Shown: piece by piece, positions 12,301 through 24,400 of the stretch
Layout of the letters: each line of letters starts with the position of its first letter
Position numbering within the stretch: position 1 is the first letter of the stretch
From: Brugia malayi
Taxonomy: Eukaryota > Nematoda > Chromadorea > Rhabditida > Onchocercidae
Direction: 5' to 3'
Length of the DNA: 64,000 bases
NCBI RefSeq assembly: GCF_000002995.4
Contig: NW_025062479.1
Span: 6,441,221-6,505,220 of the forward strand
Notes under the pieces: generated by a model
Databases searched by the model: none
Told to the model about the DNA's origin: nothing
The model's input: the letters and a program-made list of their open reading frames with translations, nothing else
Translations under genes and position numbers: made by a program

Positions 12301-15300
12301 GACTTTTCAGCGTGCGGCTTTCGTTATCCATGAAATGTGTTTATATAACTCAGTGAACTAAAGGGAGACCTCATCACTTTTAGCATTTTTTCTCATTCAT
12401 TGGGAGGCTGGGACTAAGCAACTGAATCTTACCTGCAACCTTATTACTAGCAGAAACTTTCTTGAGTATCTTATTTTATTGCACCTTACATACAGAGTTA
12501 TTGGAAAAATATGTACACAGCTAAACTCTCTGTTATTCAATTTCCCGTAGAACTAGTTTCTTATTTCACAGTTGAGGGAAAGTTTCTCATTTTTAGTGAA
12601 AGCATAATAAAATAAAATTGGAAAAAATGCAACGATTTAGAATTGAATTTAGAATAAAAGATTTACAAGACCTCACTTCAATGAGTTTCTTTTAATAACT
12701 TTTTTAAGGTGGAGGTGCCGACGCAAATTTCCGACCTCTGTTGGGAACGTCGTCCGTACCACGTGGTCATTAGGTTACAATGTTGCTACTTTAACAGAGT
12801 CCTGAATCTTCAGAGATCAGTGAGTTGTGCTATTGTGACAAGTTATTAGTTCATGTCGTTCTTTATGTTAAGTAAATTTAGTGAAGTTGGGTCGGCATTT
12901 GCTTTAAAATATAGTTTAAGCCATAGTGCATGGATGAACAAGGTTTTTGTTAGAATGTGAAGACTGAAAGCTATCCTAAATTGACAGTTTTCAAACTTAA
13001 TTTTGAACAGGAATCAAACACATACTGTAAACCTTGCCCAAAATAGACCTCATGAGAGAAGCGAAAACTGCTGAAAGAAATTTATAATGACCTGTCAAGA
13101 ATATAAGGGAATTTAAAATACTGAACATTTCTATACAGAATGTAATCCTTTAGGGAGGCGTTGGTTCCATGTGGGTTACATTATACTTGTTATACTTGTT
13201 ACTTGTCTATAGAAAAGTTATAAGGGAAGCATGCATGTTTCAGCAGACCTTCACAGATGGGTGGTGACCGTTTCAATCGAATAGCAGTGGGAAACCGATC
13301 GGAGAGTTCTGTTCAACATTGTAGTATTTGTAATTTTAATTTTAATTTTAATCTTATCTAATTTCCAAGCCACACATGCGGAAAAAGCTTATTCTGGTAC
13401 AGACTCAACAAAGCCCATGACATGACAATAAGAATATGCATGCAAAGTTAAGCATTGCATGTAGATTACGGAGTGAACATCAAAATTTTCTGATAACGCT
13501 GATGAAAACATTTAGAACTCGTCCAAAGATTGAAAAAGTTGCGAAGATTATTGTAAAAATCACTGCAGATGCATAACGAGCCAAAGGAATCTAAGAGTGA
13601 AGTAGAATAGAAATGAAGTTGAAACTTAAGTGTAGGTTTAATTGTGGAAATGATTCGAATATGGGCTTCATAGGGTTGTTAAGCACCGAAGTGCATTGTT
13701 TTGGGATTTCTCCATGTTCCTTGAAAAAAAAAAAAAAAAAACGTTGCCTGAAATATAATTTTCAAGAATTTAAAAAAAAAACGACTAGTTTTCTAAAGAA
13801 TAAAGACAAAGTAGACATTGAGATTCATCGAGCTAAGAAAATGCAACGTCTGATTGATACTTGGAATTTAACATTACTGTATTATGGCTTCAAGAATTCA
13901 ACATCAAACGATAATAGTTACAAGTATTTGGATGCTTTTTCATTTCTCTGTATTCGCAATTTTTTTCATGAACTAATTTCCGACTTATTAACGTACCGGT
14001 ATACAGATGCAAGCTCAATTGCAATAGAAACTTTGCTTTGGGAAACACGGCATTTCTCTTAGCACAAAATGTGGATTGTGTCGTAAAGGGATTTGCACTT
14101 AGGTGGCTGTATTTCGCACTGTCTGATTTTCAATATCCACAAAAGTTTAAATAAGCTCCTCCATGAAGTGATTTAATGATATGCTTGTGCCTCATTCTTC
14201 CATTTTATCAGTAGACGCAAAAACTGATTAACAGCATCAGTTTATGTTGCCAGAGCGATGATTTACAATACAGTCAGCTAATGTAAATTATTAATAGAAA
14301 CTTAAGAGAAATGGGCTGCGCTTGTTACGGACAGACATAAATTTACTATTAACTGGTCGACTAAAATTACGCTTTACCTGTCTTTTTTATCAACTTATCC
14401 ATTGAAAACAAATTAGTATAAAAGTTGCTCTTTGCCTTTTTTTTTGCGGATCACTAAATTTATTCTTTATTAAATATAGCAATAATTACTGACACGAGAG
14501 TTACACTATGTAATATTCACTGGAGCTACATCTTTACCGTTTGTATCTATGATGAATGGATACATCTTTCTTGGATCCTCCCCACAAAAACTTTTAATGC
14601 GAAATTTTACAGAGATTGTCACTACAAATGAGTTGTACGACCATTTGCTTCAAATATTGCATACTGCCGCCTAAATTTTGGGATCATTAAGTTTAGCAGT
14701 CTTTTTAGCTGCTAAGCTTTTGTTACATCTTGCTTATTAATCTTCATGGCTTAATTACCACATTTCCTTTTTTTGTCGTCGTTCCCAAAAGCAACCAATT
14801 AGTCTAGTTTAATCCAACATAATATTGGCTTATAATCTCTTTACTACGTCATCCATAATGAAAATTAGATGGGTGGTGATGGGATCATAATTCTGTTCTT
14901 TCTTGCTTCAAATATTGCAAGAAATGCAGTATAAAAGGAAATTTAAAGAAAAAGTCAGAAATCAAATAAATGGTAAAGTTATGTTTATATTTGATTAATG
15001 GATCATTTCGATGTTTTAGTAAAATATAGAAAAACAAGTTTCACTAAAGTTGAACTGAACTGGTAATTGTTGGAATCAGAGAAGTAAGTGATGTCAACGA
15101 ATAATTCACACTGACAGTGCTGAATTCATAGCAAAATGAATCATGAATATATTTCTTCATCTAATTTCTTAAATGTTGTTAAAACAAAACAAAATTCATC
15201 ATGGATTGGCTTAAAAATTTTTCTCTTCAAATTCAAAACTGATAAACTCTCAGGAAATGGAGAAAGAGATGATTGGATAAGTAGTTTATTTCCTACTTTA

Positions 15301-16900
15301 ATGATAAGAATCCCAACACCAATTTGCAGAGCTTTTGTAGAGGTACAGGTGTGCGAAGAAAACAAACTGCAGACGACTGGGATATGAATTGTGCCAGCAA
15401 ACAGCGCACTTTCAACTGAATAACGACTACAAACAACGGTATTACCATGCTAGCTGCAAATAACAAATCTGTATAACACCGTTCTCAAGTAGTGGTAGTG
15501 TTACAAAGTATAGGTAGATCATTTTTACAGTTCGTTATCCTCCTAAGCTATCTACAACTTTCATAAACCGGTCATTATCAGCGTATAAACACTGACAGTA
15601 GTATTAGGCCACTGGACTGTACAAAGATGTCATTCTCAGGTCAAGGAGTACACCAGTGAATAATTTACATTGATGTTATTTTCGTTGTAAGTAAAACAGC
15701 GACAAGCTATGCAAACAAGTGACAATGCAGCCGGTAATAGCATACCGCCTGCACTGTCAAATGTGATTTCAAGCCATCTTTATCAGCGAGATGGAGGGAT
15801 GAAAAATAAGATGGTGAGATGAACGAATTTTTTAAAATGATCCTTAACTATGAACTATGGTATTCTCACACATAACCTTCAATGAAAGGTTATATATGGC
15901 CCTGCAGTTTCTTCAACTGGTAAAATTGAAGAGGAACTGAAAAGTGCTGGTCGAAAGTACAAAGTTGGTAAATGCCAATTTGTTGCAAACGGCAGAGCAA
16001 AAATCACTGATGATGCTGAAGGGTTCGTGTGAGAACATTTTAATCTATCACCAGATAAAGTTTATAGGTGCAGTGATCATAACACGAAATATTGTAAGCA
16101 TTGAACTGACTGAAGTCGTTCAGTAATTTGTTTATTATTTGACCGATTGGTCGATGAGTTGCTTCTGAATGATATACACTGCAGAAATTTTACGAATTCG
16201 AATTCTTTGAGTTGATAAGCGGTGTTTCGTTATACCTTTCCCATATTTGTGCAGAAATTTTCAAAAAAAAATTCACAGATTTTGATTCATAAGTTTATAA
16301 GTGCAATGCTTATAATATTTCATATTATAAGCATTGAACTGATTGAAACTGCTCAATAATTTGTCACTGCGCTGTATCTGCAAAGGAAATAACTATCCGA
16401 AGAGCGACAAAAAGGTTTCAAAACATGATATCAGAAGCAGTAGTTAGTTACAGATCCCGTTGGATAGTATAAGTAAATCAGAACAATCCATTCATCTTAT
16501 CAGTTTTTTTCTTCTCCTTCGAATGGAGTATAGGTAGGTTACAAAGAAACGAAAACAAACATCAGCTCCATGATAACAAAACCTTTATATAATAAATGGA
16601 AAACTGAAGAAAAAAAAAAAAGTATATTTCTTTTACATTAATTCTTGACACAGTGCATTATTCTACTTCACCTCTAACATATAGATACTACCTGCAAGAG
16701 AGAGCTACATGACTGCGGTCTGTATCAAATTTATTTCAATTTGGATAATGATACATTCAGTCATGAGTGATTACGAAATTTGCACGAAATTATGTAAACT
16801 CGTACTACTGTAATTTTACTAGTTTTAAGTAGTGCTGTAATCAAATGATTACTTTTTTTAAAAATGATTTTTGACACCTAGACAGAACAGTTTAAGAAAA
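9322..16900. other. long noncoding interval
   Basis: No multi-exon gene could be assembled. The 149-codon frame at 13613-14062 spans an A-homopolymer and is Lys/Asn-rich, so it is probably chance. Notable small items are a GC-richer island at 12709-12800, a TTTAA-type pentanucleotide repeat near 13333-13357, and a diverged duplicate pair at 16066/16288. The first part probably contains the 3' UTR of the nuclear receptor gene. Confidence 0.4.
16066..16361. repeat. diverged direct duplicate, two units
   Basis: The segment about 16066-16130 (GTTTATAGGTGCAGTG ... AAGCATTGAACTGACTGAA ... CAGTAATTTGT) recurs with scattered differences at about 16288-16361 (GTTTATAAGTGCAATG ... AAGCATTGAACTGATTGAA ... 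CAATAATTTGT). The units are about 225 bp apart. No coding content is seen. Confidence 0.6.
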
Positions 16901-16910
16901 CAGTATTTCA

Positions 16911-17303
16911 TTAAATGCCTTTCAGCAAGCATCCGTTGATCAGTTAGCTTTTCCATATCCTGCTCAGTTATCTCTTTATTATCATCACCCATTGGAAGCA
17001 GTTCGTCTTCTTCGCTCTTTATTAACTCCTGACATATCCAGCTCGGTGAATGCGCTTCTGAAGTTCATTAAATCCTCAGCACAAGGCTCTAAGTTTTGTG
17101 ATGAGCTCACAGGTTACCTGGCAATTTGGTGGAGGCTCATCGTGACCAAGGTGTGCTGTATAAACTGGATTAACCATGATATCCATGTAGGCTTTAAGGA
17201 CACCTTCATCTTGCAACAGAATCATAACTTCCGAGTCTTGAAAGATTTTTTTGAACCTTTTGGCATATTTCGGCATATCAAAACCACCCCGGAATGAAAT
17301 CAC
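16911..17303 (-). pseudogene. Hip/ST13-like fragments in permuted order, probable pseudogene
   Basis: Hip is a cytosolic cochaperone that stabilises ADP-bound Hsp70. Reading the minus strand, 17303-17076 encodes an STI1-like C-terminal segment (KIFQDSEVMILLQDEGVLK, then YMDIMVNP and ELITKLRALC) ending at a stop. This resembles the DPEV/QD/NP pattern and terminal ISKL of Hip. Within about 20 bp downstream, 17060-16911 encodes an acidic segment (ELLPMGDDNKEITEQDME) like the MGDENxEITEE stretch that lies before the TPRs of Hip, and then loses frame (the next Hip-like residues, KAFNE, are in another frame). C-terminal sequence therefore precedes N-terminal sequence with no TPR region between. Two tandem partial copies or a retrocopy of a permuted RNA are possible. 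The family assignment rests on remembered motifs and no alignment was run. Confidence 0.45.
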
Positions 17304-17319
17304 TTTGTTGTTTGTAATA

Positions 17320-19403
17320 GTAGGTGCCGTGAAATTTTATTGACTGCCAGATAATTTTATTTTCTTTATAAATATGCAGTCAAATAATTGAAACACTAAA
17401 GGAATAAAAAGTACTGTTGAGTAGGAGGGAAAGAAGACTGCTGCCGATCCTCTCCTTTTTCCTAACTGTTCAGAGAAGATTTTAAAAATGTAGGAAGTGG
17501 ACTTAGCTTAGAGGATTAACATTTACAATGAAGACAGATGTACATTTACTATTTGAGGTTTCGATAAAGAATTCATTGTTTCAAAAAATGGGATATAGCA
17601 AAGGAATAACGAATTGCTTTATAGTAATGAATCATTAGCATTATTCTAAACCCTTAGTGTGTAATACTATTTTTTTTCGGTTTTCCGACAGTACAAATCC
17701 AGAATTTACTTCAAATTTGTGGAATTCAACAAAACTGAAGAACTAAACCCTGAATTCCTACTGTTACAAGTAGAAGATAGCTACGCGAAACTTCTGAAAG
17801 GCTACAGAATGCAGACAGTAAAAATAAGGCGTATAAAACGTAAAAATATAATAGTTGAATAGTGAGAATCAGAAAAACAAAGCAACAAAAAAAAGTTGGT
17901 GATACGTATGCCTTGTTAAAGTTATCAAAGAAATTAATTATAATGATAAGACTAATACTTATGCACATTCTGTATTAAAGTAGAAATTTTAAAGGCATAT
18001 ATTAGTAATTTCACATCTTATCAATGGATACCATAGAATTGCTCAAATGAATTGTAAGTATTAACAAAATCTGAATGGGTTGTGTAACAGCAGGAAGTGA
18101 TAAATTGTAAAAACGTAAGGCTGTTTTGGAAGTTCAAATACCAAGCGATAATAGTAGGAAAAAGGATGGTGTTTATCAAAATAGTATTGCGCATGCTTGA
18201 TGTAAAATCGAAAAAATTAGAGAAAATACCTAGTGACGAGATAAGCGGAATCAGAAAAAAGCAATATACATGTACCAATACCTTATCAATTTTTATGGAT
18301 GAGTAGACGGGCAGTGGGTGGAAAATATTTGTCATATCGACTGGATTGTGCAAACGACTTGCTTAGCTACAACATGTTAACGATAGTAGTCACAGTACTA
18401 GTAACGTCGATATTACTAACAATCTAGGATGATATAGTAGCACCTGAAAGTATCAGCAAATTGCCAGAAATGTCAAAGGTTTATTGTGCTACAATAATAA
18501 AAGAGCGATTGTGGATAGAAAAAGGGATGTCAATGGAGATGACACCAAAAATAATTTATCAACAGAGATCAAAACTTGAGACAAAAATGACCACACAGTA
18601 AGCTTTACATTATTGTTGGCATCAGTACGTACTGCTACACGAGACCACCCAAGACGTTCTTACTAACTGATGACTGATACCGAAAGAGATGGATGGAACG
18701 ACTTTATCTTGAAGCCTTCTGAGGAATATGACATCCGTAATGACACAAGTGCTGCTGACAAAATGTTACAGCGTTGGTAATCCGCTCCTTCGCGTGTTAC
18801 CGTTACCGCACCACGGATGTATAAGACATATATTAAGGGGGACATGTTTCAAATTATTACTGAGACCAAATATTTTCATATTTTTCATTCTCTTTATACA
18901 GTTTTAGTGTATTTACTATGTAAAGACTAAATCTGGAAAAGAATATGAAGTGCCCTCTTTATTTTCCTATCAGTTAGTCTGTATTCATTTTGTCCTTCTA
19001 TTTAATATTAAAACACATGAAGACTTACTTTCATGCATAGCTTTTTTGATCCTTTCGACTTGAACCATATTTACGAACCTAGTTTTCTTCAAAAAATTGA
19101 TAAAACAGTTTTTTTTTTTTTTTTTTTTTTAATATCAAATTCTTAATTACTAGAATAATGTGAACAGAATAATTCATTTAATCAGTCAGTTAAATGTGAA
19201 CTACCATAAGCAACACTGCACAGATGAGTCAGATGTTGTCTACGTGTTACGAGTGACTAATAAGGTCATGAATAAAAATCATTTTTTTTTAAAAAAAAAC
19301 GAATATTAAATAGTTCTCTCGAGATATCGAAGAGTTCCCTATGGTTGGAATTATACATTCATTTCAGTCATTTGAGATTCATTTGTTTGCTCTGTTTAAA
19401 TAC
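17320..19403. other. noncoding, nothing recognised
   Basis: Overlapping frames on both strands at 18021-18353 have no splice context or family signature. A somewhat GC-richer patch lies at about 18640-18840. A 22-base T run sits at 19109-19130. Confidence 0.4.
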
Positions 19404-19541
19404 TTTACTGATGAAAACGAACCAATAAGCACCACATCCAACTGCGCTCCCCATGTACAAAGATTTCCCGTCACTCATCATTTGAGTGTTACAGCTTACA
19501 CCTGAAGTAGCATCAATAAAATAGGAGCAATATTCATTTTC
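19404..19541 (-). CDS. unrecognised exon-like open segment
   Basis: Forty-six codons lie open between in-frame TGA-TGA (plus-strand 19542-19547) and a possible GTATTT donor just below 19404. The frame contains four Cys, including EYCSYFIDATSG and VSCNTQMM, and a hydrophobic stretch ending GCGAYWFVFISK. The protein-like composition suggests an exon of an unidentified, possibly membrane-associated or secreted protein. A candidate acceptor (TGATGAG) is weak and no neighbouring exon was found, so this may be a remnant or chance. Confidence 0.25.
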
Positions 19542-20618
19542 TCATCAGTATTCCCGCAAAGATCTGCTTCCTGCAATGAATGGTTGCAAAGTTTTCAACG
19601 ATCAAAATAATGGTCACACCTTATTTGCAGATTTTTACGAGAAATCAATACGTGGTAATGCATCAATTTTAGCTTAATTTACAACTTTAAATAACTATGC
19701 TAACTAAAGCTTAGCAACCGGAAAAAAGGAAAGTATCGTGCAAATGGCTATTTTCATGAACAGTAAGAGGAAAAAATAAAACAAATGACAGCCATAACTA
19801 CAACTTTTATCATCACTGCTTCAAAAGCTGTTTCTTTGACTGACAAAATAAGATCTACGATATGCGAATTGTACAAAAACATCGGATAGTCACTGGCAAG
19901 TAGTCTCAAACTGTTTACAACAATGGCACGATCCTACCACTGTGCAAATCCTTGCAAACATAATTCAAATGATATTTTGTTTAAGACAACAAAGTATTCT
20001 TGAAATAAACTGTGTAAGAAAGCAAATCATTACAGATACATTTCTCTGTGAAATTGATTTATTAATAATTTTTAGTTAATCTAGCGCGTAAACAAGGTAG
20101 GCAAAAGTTAGGTTTTCTAAACAAAGTTTTAGGAGGATTATAAAGACAAGAAACAAGAAACACTTTATATATTTATCTTGGAAACGTTTTTAACTAAATC
20201 ACTTGTTTTCTACTTTTTATTATTATAATGCTTGCATTATAATAATAAAGTAATACGTAGTTTCTGGATATCGTTTGAGAAAACTGGGTAGTTGGCTGAA
20301 ATATTCGTGGATCTCAATTGATAATGATGATACAGCTTTTCATTAGGATCAAGCCAGGTTGTTAATTATGGCACTGATAATAAAAAAGTGTAGTTCGCGT
20401 CATATCATAGCAGTGGCATTCCTTGGTAGTTCTTTCACTATTATTTTGATTATCTATCTGGTAATCTCTATTAATCTGCAAAATCTTCAGTAAATTTTCA
20501 TCTTTATCCTTTAATCATATTTAGAATTTTTTCGGATATAATGAAAAAATAGTTTTGACAAATCCATATTGCTTAAAGAAAACGATTTATTGAAAGCTTT
20601 GCAAAAGACTGGATCAAC

Positions 20619-20720
20619 TTCACTCATCGAAGCAAAAGATTTCGCTAGGAATGAGTCATCGCCAAATATTTTTTCAGGAACAAAATTTTCTTGCATTTTA
20701 TAGTCATAAATATATAACTT
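20619..20720 (-). pseudogene. isolated PTR-family exon, second copy
   Basis: After a CAG acceptor the minus strand reads 34 open codons containing YKMQENFVPEKIFGDDSFLA and ends at GAA|GTTGAT. It aligns with exon 8 of the PTR locus at 21.4-26.1 kb (LRMEENFTPQKTIRSDSFL ... LEN|GTACGC), and the donor falls at the same codon. In PTR proteins this motif follows the mid-protein transmembrane segment. No other exon of this second copy was found nearby, so it is probably what remains of a duplicate PTR gene. Confidence 0.5.
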
Positions 20721-21442
20721 CTGAGTAAAACAAATAATAGCAGATTATCGCAATATGAGTGAAGAAAAAATTGAAGGGAAGCATTATACATTTTGAAGCA
20801 TTCAGGTCCAAAATCAATGGAATTTACTGAAATGTAAGTTCCATTGATTAAAAAAAAAAAAAAACTAATACGTAAAATCCTTCATTTTCATTTAATGGTA
20901 TTATCCTTAATTTACAGACCAATAGTTGAGGTACAAAAATAAACAATTCAAATGGCCAGCATGATGTAAGTGCACTTACTGAACAAAGACAAAACTTGAT
21001 GGCCACACAATGCAATGCATATTAAGGACATCTAACTAGGAGTACATTAAAGAAGTTAGGAGTTAAACTAAAAATCAAAGGGATGAAAATAATGGATTGA
21101 CATACAAGGAAAACATTAATAAAAGAAACGTAATAGATGGAACCAATACTGTATAGATCATGTAAAATCGAGAACTGGGTGTAGATTCTAAACAAAACCA
21201 CAATTGCCTGAACAAAAAGAATCGTCCACTCCGACGTCGAGTACGAAGAATAGAGTTATCATCTTGCAAAATGATCATTAATAAAGAAGCCAACAAATCA
21301 AGACATTCGGAATATGGAAGCAATGAGTGAGTGCAGTAAGTAATTTTTACAATATATATATTAGAAATAAGAAAACAAGATAGATTAGAAGAAAGTGAAA
21401 AATAATAGAAATAATTTTTACAAAATATATTATGAATGAAAT

Positions 21443-24400
21443 TCAGAAGAACAAGAACAGAAAAGGTATAACAACAACAGCGTGTAGAAGGCCAAATATG
21501 GAGCATAGTATAATTGCTTCGGCGAATGTAACATACATATATACATTATAAGAATAAAGAGGCAAAACGCATATAAGTGTAGTTGTGCCTGCCTGAAATT
21601 GTATAGAAATATATTAGAAATATATAATAACTATTTGAAATGAATTCTTTTTCAAAAAGTTGATTTTGATCGAAACATTGATCCCAAAAATGTTTAAATG
21701 GTAGTCGGAAAATACCTGTCGAAAGCATGAACAAAACAGCATGAAATTCCACTGAAAAGTATTTCACCTGAACAGTAGCATAAGTAATAGCTTGTAACGA
21801 AGAGGACATTCGATCTATAGGAGGCAGTATTGAATTCATTACAAAATGATGATAATTTATGTGCTCTGCATAATCAATTGTCAAACCGATTGCCATCACA
21901 ACGCTGATGGTTACAATAATATCCATATCAGCGCCTCATGCACTTAAACCTCCTACTATTCCTGAAAATCTCATACAACCATTAATTTTAACTTCAGATA
22001 AAGAAAAACTTCAAAAAAAAAAAAAACAGTTAATTATCAGAATAAAAGTATTTCACTAGAAAACAAAGTTCCACCAAGAAATTTTTTATTTAATTCATAA
22101 ATTGTATGATAGTTAAAAAAAGGTGAAATACTTAAGCTTAAAACAAACATTTCGCAAAATTAATCGAAAATGAAATTCACATTAGACACTGCTATGAATG
22201 AGTTTGTCGAAGATCTTTAAACCATTTTTGCTTCTTCTCAGGCTGTTTATTGTTAAATAACTTGGAAAACATTTTCCTAATAATTTATGGAAATATAACA
22301 AACCCGTTGTGACTGAAATCATTGAAAGGAAGACGAAAGCAGTAGCTCGAGCGCTTGGGATGAACAGTGTGCAAATGGCAAGCATGGTGATAGATGTAAT
22401 GACACATGACTGAAGCATCGTTTCTCGAGCTGTCAATATGATATCAAACAAAGTGCAGTCGTAATCGTATACCAGCATTTCTTCAGGCATCTTTTCTCGG
22501 ACCTGTTTATGAATAAAAGCTCGATCACGCCAACTACCATATCCATGAATACACAAGTCAAAGGATATTTTGTCAACTGTGGCAGTTCCACTGCTAAACA
22601 CTTTGATCAGTTATCCTCATCTTATTATTTTTAACTTATTATATGGTTAGTGTATGAAAAGAAAATAATGTACTGTCCTGCAACACAAACCTTTGTCACA
22701 AACACTTGGTTACAGTAAAATTGTTTATATCACTTTGTTCCATATCATAATGCAATTTAGATTTATTCGAATGTTCGACAAAAGTTTCGATTGCTCGACA
22801 GTATTCTATTTTTCTAATAAATGAAGACTCTCGACTTAAAGCTGAATGTCGAAAGTAAAAAAAAAAAATTCATGAACCTATCAAATTGTAAAACTAAATT
22901 CTTCGCCAATTTGGGATTGTAATCAAGATATTTCATTATATTTTTAAAAAAATTTTCAGTAGTGCCGTTTGTGTAGCCATATAGAGCAGCATATTCTTCA
23001 ATCCAAGTTATATAATTTGGACATAGTCAAGATTATGTACATGCGCCATAATATCTAATAATTCTGTTGTCCTGTCTGGAATGTATTTCACAAAGACGGG
23101 GAAGATTTCATGCTCCATAAAAGCCTAAAACTTTCATTTTGTTAGTGTTAAAAAGAAGAATGGTAAAAACGTAAAGTAACTAGAGCAGTTCCATTTTAGC
23201 ATAAACAAATCTAGAACTTCTTTTTTACCAATGCAAAACTGTATTAGTTTTTCTGGATTCATCCTATTTCATAGCAACAGACAATGAAGGATATTGACTA
23301 TTATGTAGACTTCGTCTTTTTTGGATTAAACTTAAGTCGAATTAAATATTTTAGTTTGTTTGAACTTCTGGACCTATACATTGTTCGACTTAAACCTGAA
23401 TTGCGTACATTTTCAAGAATTGGCAACGAATCAGTAAGAAAAGAATCTGATCGGATTGTTTTTTGCGGTGTAAAATTTTCCTCCATTCGAAGCGCAAGAT
23501 ATATATTATAGATCCAAAAAGGAATAAGAATACAGAATAAAGTAATTCTCGTAACAGGATGCATCAAAAATTCGCAATAACTTTTGAAAGGTGACTTGCA
23601 TCTAAAAAAAATTGATAAAATGTGCGATAAAATAACAAATCGCGTGGTACATTTATCGTGAAATTATTTGAGAATCAAAATTTTATGAGCGTTTTATTTC
23701 AGTTTCTTAAGTTTCAACTTTTTTGTTTTATTATATACATAGTTTTCTAGTGATTTTTAAGGAACAAACCTTTTGTTGCCTTTCCTTGAAATATTGAATG
23801 AACAAGAGTGAATTTTTAATAGTACTGGAGTAAATACTAGAATTTGAAATATCCAATCAAGCATAATTGCCAAAGCAGAACAGTAACAAAATTCTCGAAT
23901 TGCATTGGGTGAAAAAAAACTGCTAATCTATAGTATGTTTACTGAAATTACGTTTGCCATTTGTCTACTATTTTTCAACTGACGGCGCATTCTTTTATTG
24001 TCAGCAAGTAGCTGGATAACTTCAACACTCACCATAAAGGCACAGATGTTTGTAACTGAAGTAAGGGTGATCGATGGACCGATTTCTACTAGTACTGAAA
24101 TTAAACGAGATAAGGAATCTATTTCAACAGATGTGAACCATTTGTGTAGCACTAGAAATGCATCGTCTACACCAACAGCTAATATCAAGAAAGGTGTGAT
24201 AAGTCTAAAATGAGAAATTTTAATTTTCAAATGAAACCCGACAAAAATTTACAACTATGAAATTTTTTACGGTTGACAAGCATCTAAATCAATAATTTGA
24301 CTGCCATGAGGTGCCTGCACTAATTTTAAATCAATAGATGACTGATTGAGAAATAACTTAGTTGGAAAATTAGTAACAGTAGATTTATAAGATTAGCCAA

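Noticed and set aside
13613..14062. 149-codon plus-strand frame
   Set aside because: It contains a poly-A run read as poly-Lys, is Asn/Lys/Phe-rich as expected from AT-rich DNA, and shows no domain or splice context.
16921..17297. Plus-strand coding reading of the Hip-like region (QASVDQLAFPYPAQ frame)
   Set aside because: It is open but matches nothing recognisable, while the minus strand gives two Hip-like motifs in the same stretch.
22620..22870. Possible extra PTR exon (FVEHSNKSKLHYDMEQ frame)
   Set aside because: Exon 23124-22878 joins exon 22593 directly in phase and reads as continuous PTR sequence (LVLQFDSSGTATVDKISF), so the segment is intron.
23910..23933. Apparent frame shift at a T8 run in the PTR gene
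   Set aside because: Using the TATAG acceptor (exon start 23927) instead of the later TTAG or GCAG restores phase without any lesion.
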